Shown: one piece after another, positions 14,240 to 21,778 of the stretch
Layout of the letters: each line of letters opens with the position of its first letter
Numbering within the stretch: position 1 is the stretch's first letter
DNA from: CAYOMP01 sp964405075
GTDB taxonomy: Bacteria > Bacillota > Clostridia > Lachnospirales > Lachnospiraceae
Length of the DNA: 23,633 bases
Direction: 5' to 3'
Assembly: GCA_964405075.1 (NCBI GenBank)
Contig: CAYOMP010000034.1
Coordinates: forward strand, 1-23,633
Made by a program: the position numbers and the translations under genes
Notes under the pieces: generated by a model
What the model was told of the DNA's origin: nothing
Database searches by the model: none
The model's input: only the letters and a program-made list of their open reading frames with translations

Positions 14240-16108
14240 CTATATTTTTTTGCGACTTTCAAAATATACAAATTTATCAATAGCGTCCAATATATTGGCA
14301 AATTCTTCTCTTGGTGCCACATCAATATATTTCTTCAATATATTGGTTTCTTCATCTCCTCTATATCTTCCGTAGAAAATGTCATATAAATTATGGCCTC
14401 TGACATATATTTTTATATTTTCCATATTAGCCTTCAAGTCTTCTTTAGTTCTAATTCTGGTATTGGTGATTTTTTGCATACGCTTCATACTTGGCAGTTT
14501 ATATAAATATGCCTTATATTTTGAAAATAATATGTTATAAAACTCTTCTTCATTTTTTATTACACCAATTTTCGCCATAATCTTTGGATTTAAGAAATAA
14601 TTTTCAAAGGAATAATACTTTAACACCAGCACATTCTTTGGCTGAACCCTTGGCAGATTACCTGCATCTTCTTCCTTTGCTCTGTTTCCATAATAATTAC
14701 ATAATTGTTTAACCAAATACTTAGGATTCTTACCATCACTATCCCTTATCATAAGGAATTGATCCTTAATATAAAGCTTATTAATGTATTTCAAATTGGC
14801 ATATGTCTTTATATTAGTACAGCTATTGGTCTGAATAATTGATATTCTTCTTAACATTCCTTCATCATCATATATTTCCGAATAATACTTTTCCAAAAGC
14901 AGTGGCAGCCTATTGCTATCTTGCTTACCTTCTACTATAAATACAAAACTAACATTCATTAAATCATTAGCTGTATATCCCAAATCATCCAAAATAACAT
15001 CAACATCCACATCTTCATTTATAGTTGTATAATATTCACTGTCTACAATTACCTGCTTAATCTGCTTACTTGAAAAATTAAAAATCATATTAGGCGAATG
15101 TGTTGAAAACATTACCTGATTTTTCTTTGATAATCGATATAAAATCTCACTGGCAACCTTTTGTAACTGTGGATGCAAATATATCTCCGGCTCTGCTATC
15201 ATAATAATACTGTTTACACTGTTTTCTCTCTCGATATATGCCTCCAGCAAAGAGAAAATGTAAATACTCTTAGTTCCGGCACCTAATTCGTCAATGGAAC
15301 CTACATTCTGTCTTTCCACATTTTCTACCAGCGTATTAATACTAAATGCATTCTCAGTATCAAAATCCATAACGAATTTAATATTCTGTCCCATACCATT
15401 ATTTTTATGAAAATATTTGTTAACCTGACTATTAAATTCTTCTATGTTGAAAGTAAATAACTTATATTCCAACAACTTGGCTGTTTCATACACATTAAGT
15501 TCTTCAGACGTTTTCTTATGAATATATCCGATACACTCAAAACACTGATTACAACTCTTTTTCTTATCAAAAATACATTTATTCTCTTTTAATTCTTTCA
15601 AAACCTCATTTCCCTGAAAGCTAATAATGTCATCCTGAATACTGGTTAAATCTCTATTACTGTCTAAATAATGTATCTTTGGAAAAATTTCTTTAATGTA
15701 CCTATTGTCCTTTTTTATTCCATCAGAATATCTCTTACTGCCATTAGGATTAACTATGTAGGTAAAAGTTAAGCTCTCATTTTCCTTATCAAATGCCGGT
15801 AATTTGGCACAAAAATCCTTTTCCCACAAATCATATCTTTTGTACTTACTTACCAGTCCCTGTTCATGCAGACTTAATAAATCTTCCGAAGTAATGTTAA
15901 GTGTTATTTCTATTTCCACTACCTTATTCTTATCTAAAAATTCATTAATTTTAATATCATACTGACCCGAAGCTGCTCTTATGGCATCTAACACAACTGT
16001 TTTACCTGTGTTATTCTTTCCAACTAAAATCATTGCACTGTCAATCTCGTCAATTCGCAACTGCTTAATTGATTTAAAATTTGAAATAGATATAGCTGAT
16101 ATTTTCAT
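14240..16108 (-). CDS. OLD-family ATP-dependent nuclease (ABC-type ATPase plus Toprim) with a four-cysteine insert
   Basis: A 622-residue protein of the OLD family, which joins an SMC/ABC-type ATPase to a metal-dependent Toprim nuclease; members act in phage defence or DNA processing. The N-terminus (FKSIKQLRI) leads to Walker A G30-K-N-N-T-G-K-T37. A signature-like ELGAGTKS, Walker B with E306-P-E308, and the switch STHSPNMI follow. The Toprim part has E393-G-K-Q-D397 and D456-S-D458. Inserted in the ATPase is C178-x7-C186-x2-C189-x2-C192, which looks like a zinc or iron-sulfur site. The start at 16108 has GAAGAGGG 8 nt upstream; an in-frame ATG at 16177 has no such site. It is flanked by its own terminator and that of the gene before it. 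No UvrD-type helicase is adjacent, so this is not Gabija. Target unknown. Confidence 0.92.
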   Translation of the reverse strand: MKISAISISNFKSIKQLRIDEIDSAMILVGKNNTGKTVVLDAIRAASGQYDIKINEFLDKNKVVEIEITLNITSEDLLSLHEQGLVSKYKRYDLWEKDFCAKLPAFDKENESLTFTYIVNPNGSKRYSDGIKKDNRYIKEIFPKIHYLDSNRDLTSIQDDIISFQGNEVLKELKENKCIFDKKKSCNQCFECIGYIHKKTSEELNVYETAKLLEYKLFTFNIEEFNSQVNKYFHKNNGMGQNIKFVMDFDTENAFSINTLVENVERQNVGSIDELGAGTKSIYIFSLLEAYIERENSVNSIIMIAEPEIYLHPQLQKVASEILYRLSKKNQVMFSTHSPNMIFNFSSKQIKQVIVDSEYYTTINEDVDVDVILDDLGYTANDLMNVSFVFIVEGKQDSNRLPLLLEKYYSEIYDDEGMLRRISIIQTNSCTNIKTYANLKYINKLYIKDQFLMIRDSDGKNPKYLVKQLCNYYGNRAKEEDAGNLPRVQPKNVLVLKYYSFENYFLNPKIMAKIGVIKNEEEFYNILFSKYKAYLYKLPSMKRMQKITNTRIRTKEDLKANMENIKIYVRGHNLYDIFYGRYRGDEETNILKKYIDVAPREEFANILDAIDKFVYFESRKKI

Positions 16109-16213
16109 CCCAGACACCCTCTTCTCATTGCTTGCGTAAATTAAATCACCATATTGCAATTCAATTCTTACAATCATTATTTTGAAATTTATCTTATACT
16201 ATTATTTTATAAT

Positions 16214-16258
16214 AAAAAAATAGAAATGCAAATTCTTCATTTAACATTTCCATTTTTT
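16214..16258 (-). terminator. Terminator after the flavin reductase gene
   Basis: On the minus strand, AAATGGAAATG pairs with CATTTCTATTT (11 bp, one G-U) around a 16-nt loop, followed by a T-tract. It begins 5 nt after the stop codon and ends the operon that starts at 19027. Confidence 0.8.
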
Positions 16259-16263
16259 CATAC

Positions 16264-16830
16264 TTATTTCTTTTTCTTAACGCTATACCCGAAAGTTCCT
16301 AACAAACTATCCAAGCCATAGTATTCCCCATGCGAATAAACTATCGGCCTAGCATTTGCTAATTCAAACTTGTTATTTTCATTCATATATTTGTCATCCA
16401 CGTTAACCGCAACTACATCTGCCAAGAACATATGATGAGAACCTAGTTCCTTTATCTCTGTAACTCTACATTCAATATTTACAGGACTTTCCTTAATAAG
16501 TGGCACATTTACCTCTGATGCCTTTTCCTTAGTAAGGTTCATTTCCTTAAATTTATCAACATCACGACCAGACTTAACACCACAGTAATCTGTAGCAAAA
16601 GCCAAATCTTCTGTTGTAAGATTAATTACAAATTCACCTGTTTCCTTTATCATATTGTAGGAATGTCTCTCAGGACGAACTGATATATATGCCATTGGTG
16701 GATTAGTACATACTGTACCGGTCCATGCAACAGTTATAATATTTGCATTTCCTGCTTTATCCTGACAACTAACCATTACTGCCGGTAATGGGTACACCAT
16801 ATTTCCTGCTTTCCATACTTGCTTTGCCAT
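16264..16830 (-). CDS. Flavin reductase family protein (FMN-binding, flavoredoxin-like)
   Basis: A 188-residue protein of the flavin reductase/flavoredoxin split-barrel family, which binds FMN and passes electrons from NAD(P)H or other donors. Seen are the N-terminal YPLPAVMVSCQD strand, ANIITVAWTGTVCTNPPMAYISVRPERHSYNMI (residues about 29-61) and the segment GEFVINL, all typical of the FMN pocket, plus SHHMFLADVVAV. Clostridial members are usually single-domain proteins of about 190 residues, as here. The electron partner is unknown. AGGAG lies 5 nt before the ATG, and the gene starts 18 nt after the pyrophosphatase stop codon, so the two are cotranscribed. A terminator follows. Confidence 0.92.
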   Translation of the reverse strand: MAKQVWKAGNMVYPLPAVMVSCQDKAGNANIITVAWTGTVCTNPPMAYISVRPERHSYNMIKETGEFVINLTTEDLAFATDYCGVKSGRDVDKFKEMNLTKEKASEVNVPLIKESPVNIECRVTEIKELGSHHMFLADVVAVNVDDKYMNENNKFELANARPIVYSHGEYYGLDSLLGTFGYSVKKKK

Positions 16831-16848
16831 ACTGACTCCTATTTCTTA

Positions 16849-18504
16849 TTAATTATTATTCTGTAATTCTTCCATAAATTTTGGTATTAACTGTTTCTTA
16901 CGAGATACTACACCCTTGAGAGTATATGTATTAGTATCTGATTTTACATTAAATGCATTTTCTACCAGACTATTAGCCTCTTCTCCGTGACACAACAACT
17001 CTGTGGATTCATCATAAATATTAGTTAACATAAAGAATAACATGTTCAAACCATGTTCGCCAATAGCTTTTTCCATATATGGTAAAAGTTTTTGTCTAAT
17101 ATCTCCTAATTCATCCTTATTCATTCCATTAATCTGGCCAACACCAAAATTAACATCTCCTATGCTGAATTTTTTGAAATCCTGATAGAAAATTTCTTCT
17201 GCTGATTTATTCTTAAGGTTACTACCTGCCTTAAACATATCCTGTGCAAATTCTTCCACATTAATTCCGGCTATTTTAGCCAACTCCTCAGCTGCCTCTT
17301 TATCAATTATAGTACACGTAGGTGAGCGATACATCAATGTATCAGAAATAATAGCTGCACATAACAAACCTGCTATGCTCGGCTCTATCTCTATACCATT
17401 TTCCTTATACATTTTATAAACAATTGTGGCTGTACAGCCTAATGGTTCATTTCTAAAATATACTGGTGAAATAGTCTCCAAAGAGCCTAATCTATGATGA
17501 TCTATGATTTCCAAAATCTCTGCCTCATCTATTCCATCAACTGCCTGTGAAACCTCATTATGGTCTACTAATATTAATTTTTTCTTAGTCATACCTAACA
17601 AGTTACGTCTTGAAATCATTCCTACATATTCACCACGTTTGTTGATAATAGGAAAATCCCTATGACGTTTCTTTGCCATGACTTCCTTTACACTTTCTGT
17701 ATAATCATCTGTCTTAAATGTAACCAGATTGTCTTTTCTCATAAAGTATTTAATTGGCATACTTTGGTTAATTAATCTGGCCACTGTATAAGTATCGTGA
17801 GGTGAACTAATAACCATACAACTATTTTCTTCTGCCAGCTTTTTAATAGTCATAGATACTGCTGCACCTTCACAAACAATAATACATGCTGCCTTCATTT
17901 CTATAGCACATAGCTGTGACTCATATCTGTTTCCTAAGATAACCAAATCATCTGGTTCTATATAATTCTCCATCAAATCCGGATTAGCTGCTGCAATTAG
18001 AACCTTACCTTTTATAAAATAGGCATGTTCATTACCGCAAATCATTTCTCCGTCAATAGTCTCAATAATGTTTTTATACTGAGTACGTGCCATTGATAAA
18101 ATCTTGCTATCGTATACATCCATATAAGATGTAGCAATATCATTAATGGTAATAAGTCCTTCTAATCTATTGTCTTTATTTGTAATAGGTAATGATACAA
18201 CATTTTGATCCTTCATTAACTGCCATGCTGCTTTTAGAGAAATATTACATCTAACCCCTGCTGTTTCTCTGATTTCCATATCCCTAACCTGAGTTCCAAC
18301 ATCAGACATATAGCCTGGTTCCTCTGTGTTAAAACGATTTAGCACATAACGTGTTTCTTCGTTAATCTGCCCCGCTCTTCTAGCGCTATACTCTTTTCCT
18401 GTAATTTTTGACTTCAAATTTGCATATGCAATGGCAGAACATATTGAATCAGTATCCGGATTCCTATGTCCTATAACATATGTTTTTCTTATTTTGTTTC
18501 CCAT
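16849..18504 (-). CDS. ppaC: Manganese-dependent inorganic pyrophosphatase with CBS-DRTGG-CBS regulatory insert
   Basis: Family II pyrophosphatase that hydrolyses PPi to phosphate in the cytoplasm and pulls biosynthetic reactions forward. The 551-residue protein is the long regulated form. The DHH part begins with G12-H13-R-N-P-D17-T-D19 and resumes with D314-H-N and D335-H-H-R. Between them lie CBS (about 68-126), DRTGG (about 135-245) and CBS (about 255-310) domains. A DHHA2 domain follows from about 430 and ends with SRKKQLIP. In studied homologues the CBS domains bind AMP/ADP (inhibiting) and ATP, and with DRTGG also diadenosine polyphosphates (activating). An AAGGAAAGGG stretch precedes the ATG. 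It lies 34 nt after the coiled-coil gene and 18 nt before the flavin reductase gene. Confidence 0.95.
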   Translation of the reverse strand: MGNKIRKTYVIGHRNPDTDSICSAIAYANLKSKITGKEYSARRAGQINEETRYVLNRFNTEEPGYMSDVGTQVRDMEIRETAGVRCNISLKAAWQLMKDQNVVSLPITNKDNRLEGLITINDIATSYMDVYDSKILSMARTQYKNIIETIDGEMICGNEHAYFIKGKVLIAAANPDLMENYIEPDDLVILGNRYESQLCAIEMKAACIIVCEGAAVSMTIKKLAEENSCMVISSPHDTYTVARLINQSMPIKYFMRKDNLVTFKTDDYTESVKEVMAKKRHRDFPIINKRGEYVGMISRRNLLGMTKKKLILVDHNEVSQAVDGIDEAEILEIIDHHRLGSLETISPVYFRNEPLGCTATIVYKMYKENGIEIEPSIAGLLCAAIISDTLMYRSPTCTIIDKEAAEELAKIAGINVEEFAQDMFKAGSNLKNKSAEEIFYQDFKKFSIGDVNFGVGQINGMNKDELGDIRQKLLPYMEKAIGEHGLNMLFFMLTNIYDESTELLCHGEEANSLVENAFNVKSDTNTYTLKGVVSRKKQLIPKFMEELQNNN

Positions 18505-18538
18505 TTTTTCCCTTTCCTTGCCAGAATCTTTATATTGC

Positions 18539-19027
18539 TTAGAACACTCCTACAATGTTTGCAATTAGAAGTGCTGCAATCAAAACTAAAAACCATGTAA
18601 TTACTTTTAACCATCTAGAATGTGATTTATTAACTTTTTCCTGCTGTTCAATAAATTCTTCTAAAATGCTCTCAATATTTTTGTAGCATTTATTATTTTC
18701 TTTTTCTATTTTTTCATCAAGCTGCTGTGTCAATGTATCCATCTTTGATGTAACTTCATCCAAGACTTCTTCTTTTGCCATATCAATCTTTTTTTCCACA
18801 GCTTCTGTTATTTCCTGTGCCTTACTATCAGCGCCACCTGCATTTGGAAATTCCATCTTCTTTATTTTATTAATTCCTGCTTCTACCAGCGAATTAATAC
18901 TTTTTACCAACTCTACATTTTCCGTAGACTGCTTTTTCATTTCTTTCAAACACATCATCGTAGTTTCTGCTATTGATTTATCTACAGACTGATCTCTGTT
19001 TCCTATCATATCCATAATTCCCGCCAT
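18539..19027 (-). CDS. Tail-anchored coiled-coil protein of unknown function
   Basis: A 162-residue protein with no known family that I recognise. Residues about 12-135 are charged and helical with heptad-like spacing, broken near 61-68 by PNAGGAD, so two coiled-coil segments are likely. A single membrane segment at about 139-161 (WLKVITWFLVLIAALLIANI) ends the protein, with the basic side before it, so the coiled coil is probably cytoplasmic and anchored by its tail. The start at 19027 has AGGAGG 7 nt upstream; an ATG seven codons earlier would overlap that site. It is the first gene of a probable operon with the CBS-type pyrophosphatase and flavin reductase. The upstream DNA is interrupted by an assembly gap. 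Confidence 0.85.
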   Translation of the reverse strand: MAGIMDMIGNRDQSVDKSIAETTMMCLKEMKKQSTENVELVKSINSLVEAGINKIKKMEFPNAGGADSKAQEITEAVEKKIDMAKEEVLDEVTSKMDTLTQQLDEKIEKENNKCYKNIESILEEFIEQQEKVNKSHSRWLKVITWFLVLIAALLIANIVGVF

Positions 19028-19152
19028 AGTTTGTCCTCCTGTAATCATTTGTCACTCTTACTGTAATTTTAACTACTTTTATGGAGTTTTTCCAGCATTT
19101 TTTGCCAATTACCGTCTATATTGCAAATTTACTATACCTTTATTTCAATCAG

Positions 19153-19162
19153 NNNNNNNNNN
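19153..19162. other. Assembly gap (ten Ns)
   Basis: Ten undetermined bases in the 319-nt region between the coiled-coil gene and the alarmone synthetase gene. The true gap length is probably not ten, and the two sides may have been joined by scaffolding. Promoters of the operon starting at 19027 may be hidden here. Confidence 0.97.
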
Positions 19163-19294
19163 TGTTTTTCACAGTATTTTAATACCTTGTTCATATTTTG
19201 TTCATAACTAATTGTTATACTTAAACCAAGTTAAAGAAACACAGTAATCTACGTAATGTTTTCATTACACTTATAGATAAATTTTTTCATAATA

Positions 19295-19316
19295 GCCTCA
19301 ACCGAAAGGTTGGGGC
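19295..19316. other. GAAA-tetraloop hairpin beside the assembly gap
   Basis: GCCTCAACC (19295-19303) pairs with GGTTGGGGC (19308-19316), 9 bp with one T-G pair, around GAAA on the plus strand. No T-tract follows on either strand, so it is not a standard terminator. It lies 31 nt after the alarmone synthetase stop codon. It could be part of a structured RNA or the end of a small mobile element cut off by the gap. Confidence 0.55.
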
Positions 19317-19346
19317 ACTCCTCGTTTATAGGGTTTTACAGGGATT

Positions 19347-20003
19347 TCACTCCTGTTTTTTTCGGCTTTGACGCCTTTTCCATTCCCGTATTTCTTCGTT
19401 CAAAGACAGCATCTTATCATCTAGCATTGATACAATCTCCGCACACTCTCTAAGCTCTTGGCTTAGATTGTCAGGAACTTCTCCCTCCATTTTGTAATAC
19501 ATTTTGTGTTCAAGTGTTGCCCAAAAATCCATTGCAACAGTTCTTATCTGAATTTCAACTTTGGTATATATTACATCATCGGAGGTAAATATAGGCACAG
19601 ATACAATTAAATGATAGCTCTTATATCCGCTTGGCTTAGGTTCTTTTATATAGTCCTTACACGTCTCTATCCTTATGTCATTTTGCCTTGCCAACATTTC
19701 AGCTATTCTATAAATATCTGATGAAAATGAACATATTATTCTTATCCCCGCTATGTCATTTACATATTTAACCATATTTTCAATAGTAGCTTCATAGCCT
19801 TCCTTTTTTAGCTTACTGACTATACTCTCTGCTGACTTTATACGTGATTTTACATGCTCTATTGGATTGTATTTATGAATATGCTGAAACTCATCATTTA
19901 ATATTTCTATTTTGGTACTTATCTCCTTAAGTGCCGAATTATACAAAAACATCATTGTACTCCAGCTATCTGCATCTTCCTTTAATCTATCAGTTATATC
20001 CAT
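19347..20003 (-). CDS. Small alarmone synthetase (GTP pyrophosphokinase, RelP/RelQ type)
   Basis: Transfers pyrophosphate from ATP to GDP or GTP to make (p)ppGpp under stress, in the cytoplasm. The 218-residue protein has only the synthetase domain and no hydrolase, TGS or ACT parts. Seen are the ATP-binding segment HVKSRIKSAESIVSKL (about 50-65), D83-I-A-G-I-R88, the G-loop EPKPSGYKSYH (121-131) and V-E150-I-Q-I-R with DFWATLEHK (159-167). A basic C-terminal tail (EWKRRQSRKKQE) follows. The start at 20003 has GGAGGTGA 5 nt upstream; a GTG five codons earlier overlaps this site. A perfect-consensus promoter lies about 50 nt upstream of the leader start. Whether it is closer to RelP or RelQ cannot be settled by eye. 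Confidence 0.94.
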   Translation of the reverse strand: MDITDRLKEDADSWSTMMFLYNSALKEISTKIEILNDEFQHIHKYNPIEHVKSRIKSAESIVSKLKKEGYEATIENMVKYVNDIAGIRIICSFSSDIYRIAEMLARQNDIRIETCKDYIKEPKPSGYKSYHLIVSVPIFTSDDVIYTKVEIQIRTVAMDFWATLEHKMYYKMEGEVPDNLSQELRECAEIVSMLDDKMLSLNEEIREWKRRQSRKKQE

Positions 20004-20061
20004 ATTTATCACCTCCACCTTTATTTTATTTATACCTTTCCCACAATTATATGATACAATT

Positions 20062-20090
20062 ATTATAACATAATTTCATAACTTTGTCAA
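20062..20090 (-). promoter_or_regulatory. Perfect-consensus sigma-A promoter of the alarmone synthetase gene
   Basis: On the minus strand, TTGACA (20085-20090), 17-nt spacer, TATAAT (20062-20067). The transcript would start near 20055, some 50 nt ahead of the ATG at 20003. It lies between the cobO stop codon and the gene, so the gene has its own promoter. Confidence 0.88.
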
Positions 20091-20136
20091 ATTTTTAACA
20101 ATTAAAAGGTTATATTTTCCACTTATTAGTTAATTT

Positions 20137-20664
20137 TTACTTTTCTATTCCATATCTGGCACTTATGCCGTTATCAAAGGGGTGTTTAACCTTTTGTATT
20201 TCTGAAACATAATCTGCTATTTCTATCAATCTCTCACCAGGGTTATTTCCAGTCAATACCACTTCCAGTCTTTGTGGTTTATTTTTCAAATACTCTACAA
20301 CAATATCCTCATCTAAAAGTCCCGCACCTATGGTATAAATTATCTCGTCCATAACAAGCAAATCAAAGTTTTCATTTCTTGCCGTCTCTGTAATTTCTCT
20401 AAATCTGTTGTTATAAAATACTTTTCGTTCTTCTTTTTCCTTTTGGCTCATTTGAAAACTGAATTTTTCCTCATCAAGTCCATTTACTATTGTGATGTTT
20501 TCAATATTTTCAAGTACATTTCTCTCACTAGATTTATTATCCTTCATAAACTGATAAATCAACACCTTCAATCCGTATCCTGCCGCTCTTACGGCAAGTC
20601 CCATTGAAGTGGTTGTCTTTCCTTTTCCATTTCCACAGTAGATGTGTATGAGTCCTTTTTCCAT
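20137..20664 (-). CDS. cobO: Cob(I)alamin/corrinoid adenosyltransferase (BtuR/CobO type)
   Basis: Adds the adenosyl group from ATP to cob(I)alamin or its precursors, giving coenzyme B12, in the cytoplasm. The 175-residue P-loop protein has Y9-C-G-N-G-K-G-K-T-T at the start, followed by TSMGLAVRAAGYG, KVLIYQFMK, LLVMDEI with the conserved acid of the Walker B strand, and VVLTGNNP. The C-terminal segment HPFDNGISARYGIE is the usual family ending. AAGGAG lies 8 nt before the ATG. No other cobalamin gene is in the window, so it may serve scavenging of corrinoids. I see no B12 riboswitch upstream; that side holds a 155-bp repeat. Confidence 0.95.
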   Translation of the reverse strand: MEKGLIHIYCGNGKGKTTTSMGLAVRAAGYGLKVLIYQFMKDNKSSERNVLENIENITIVNGLDEEKFSFQMSQKEKEERKVFYNNRFREITETARNENFDLLVMDEIIYTIGAGLLDEDIVVEYLKNKPQRLEVVLTGNNPGERLIEIADYVSEIQKVKHPFDNGISARYGIEK

Positions 20665-20710
20665 TTTGAAGTCTCCTTTCTTTTATCATCCTCTCATCCT
20701 TCGGACAATT

Positions 20711-20863
20711 CCAAGTTTTCTATCTCCTTAACCTCAAAAATACCAGACACTTTGTGTCTGTCGTGCTTCGAACTTTTGATTTTCCAGTACTGCACCAAAA
20801 AAAATAAATACTTACTTCATTCGTGCTTAATTTTTACTTGTGTGCGATAAATTATAAATATCA
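20711..20863. repeat. Dispersed repeat of about 155 bp, copy A
   Basis: Aligns along its length with 21594-21752 at roughly three quarters identity by eye. Shared blocks are AAGTTTTCTATCTCC-like at the left, CAGACAC, CTGTCGTGCT, GTAAATAC-like and TTCGTGCTT in the middle, and GCGATAAATT at the right. It contains a perfect 7-bp hairpin, CAGACAC/GTGTCTG around TTT, at 20744-20760. It fills most of the 319-nt gap upstream of cobO. Confidence 0.8.
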
Positions 20864-20954
20864 TAGCATAATATACGGCTATAAGTCATCTTTTATACTT
20901 CTCAAAAATTTTGCCCCATAATTATATACTTTAATCATTTATTTAGATAGATAA

Positions 20955-20983
20955 AAAATGCAGAGAACTTGTCCCTGCATTTT
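20955..20983 (-). terminator. Terminator of the DUF4405-like gene
   Basis: On the minus strand, AAAATGCAGGGA pairs with TTCTCTGCATTTT (with G-U pairs) around a short loop, followed by more Ts. It starts just after, or overlaps, the stop codon. Confidence 0.75.
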
Positions 20984-21346
20984 CTATCTGCTACTATTTT
21001 TCTTTTGCCTATGCTGCACCATATGAATAATCATTCCAAGTACAAAAACCACAGATGACATTTTATGTATAATCAGAATAATTAATATGCCCTTTAACGG
21101 ATGTAACATTATTCCACTGACAAATACAACTATCAATGCAATCATCATCACCCAGTCCGTTATTCGAACAGAGCCTTCTCTATACTTTAACTTGCCAATA
21201 TGTCTACACACATGGACTACCGCCATACTTAACAAAATCATCCCTAAGATAACATGACACAATTCCCCTGTCAGACGTTTGCAAAGAAGCAACAGACAAA
21301 GAATCAACAAAATACTTACAAACAGTTTGTTTCTTTTTTTATTCAT
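20984..21346 (-). CDS. Small histidine-rich membrane protein, DUF4405-like
   Basis: A 120-residue protein with four hydrophobic segments (about 8-22, 28-46, 64-82, 87-108). Histidines lie at membrane-edge positions: H31, H45 and H49 on the second segment, H82, H94, and H108 and H112 at the end. This layout resembles DUF4405 proteins, which look like small cytochrome b561-type four-helix units that could bind heme; that is inferred, not shown. The ATG has AGAGGT 8-9 nt upstream. It is transcribed alone, with a terminator close to its stop codon and a promoter whose -10 box overlaps a perfect palindrome, so it is likely regulated by a dimeric repressor. It is flanked by two copies of one repeat. 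Confidence 0.78.
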   Translation of the reverse strand: MNKKRNKLFVSILLILCLLLLCKRLTGELCHVILGMILLSMAVVHVCRHIGKLKYREGSVRITDWVMMIALIVVFVSGIMLHPLKGILIILIIHKMSSVVFVLGMIIHMVQHRQKKNSSR

Positions 21347-21410
21347 TTTTTTAGACCTCTAACACCTTTCTTTTTTGATTCCAAATGAGTTTCTCTCATC
21401 TTCACAAAGT

Positions 21411-21443
21411 GTTAGTCTATACTAACTTATTATCTGTTGTCAA
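21411..21443 (-). promoter_or_regulatory. Promoter of the DUF4405-like gene with operator-like palindrome
   Basis: On the minus strand, TTGACA (21438-21443), 16-nt spacer and TATAGA (21416-21421). The perfect palindrome GTTAGT-CTAT-ACTAAC (21411-21426) covers the -10 box. This is where a TetR- or MarR-type dimer would block transcription. No regulator gene is adjacent. Confidence 0.68.
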
Positions 21444-21532
21444 ATGAAATATTTTCCATGTAATAAACAAAATGTTTTATATCATATAAAAGCCTTGCAC
21501 TTTAACGTAACAATTTATTTCCTAATATATGA

Positions 21533-21576
21533 AAAACCGGAATAGAAATCCTTTTTAACATTGAATTTCTATTCCG
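21533..21576 (-). terminator. Terminator downstream of pgi, beyond a repeat
   Basis: CGGAATAGAAAT (21538-21549) pairs perfectly with ATTTCTATTCCG (21565-21576); on the minus strand GGTTTTTC follows. It is about 200 nt after the pgi stop codon because repeat copy B lies between. Confidence 0.82.
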
Positions 21577-21593
21577 ATTCTCTTAACTAAATT

Positions 21594-21752
21594 CTAAGTT
21601 TTCTATCTACTTCACCTCCAAAATCCAGACACCTCGTGCCTGTCGTGCTATCGCACTTGCTGATTTTGTCGGTATCGCGCCAGAAAAAGTAAATACTCAC
21701 TCTGTTCGTGCTTCCTTTTTCCTTGAGCGCGATAAATTCTATATAAATATCA
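21594..21752. repeat. Dispersed repeat of about 155 bp, copy B
   Basis: Second copy of the element at 20711-20863, in the same orientation. The hairpin matching copy A's CAGACAC/GTGTCTG is kept here with one mismatch (CAGACAC/GTGCCTG), and a second small hairpin GTGC-TATC-GCAC follows. It sits between the pgi stop codon and the pgi terminator, so it is transcribed as part of the pgi 3' untranslated region. Confidence 0.8.
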
Positions 21753-21778
21753 CAAAAATTTAATTCGGTTTATGTTAC

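Noticed and set aside
14240..16108. Gabija defence system
   Set aside because: The OLD-family protein would fit the GajA role, but no UvrD-type helicase gene lies on either side.
20711..21752. CRISPR array
   Set aside because: The two repeats are 155 bp long, diverged and nearly 900 bp apart, without regular spacers; no cas gene is present.
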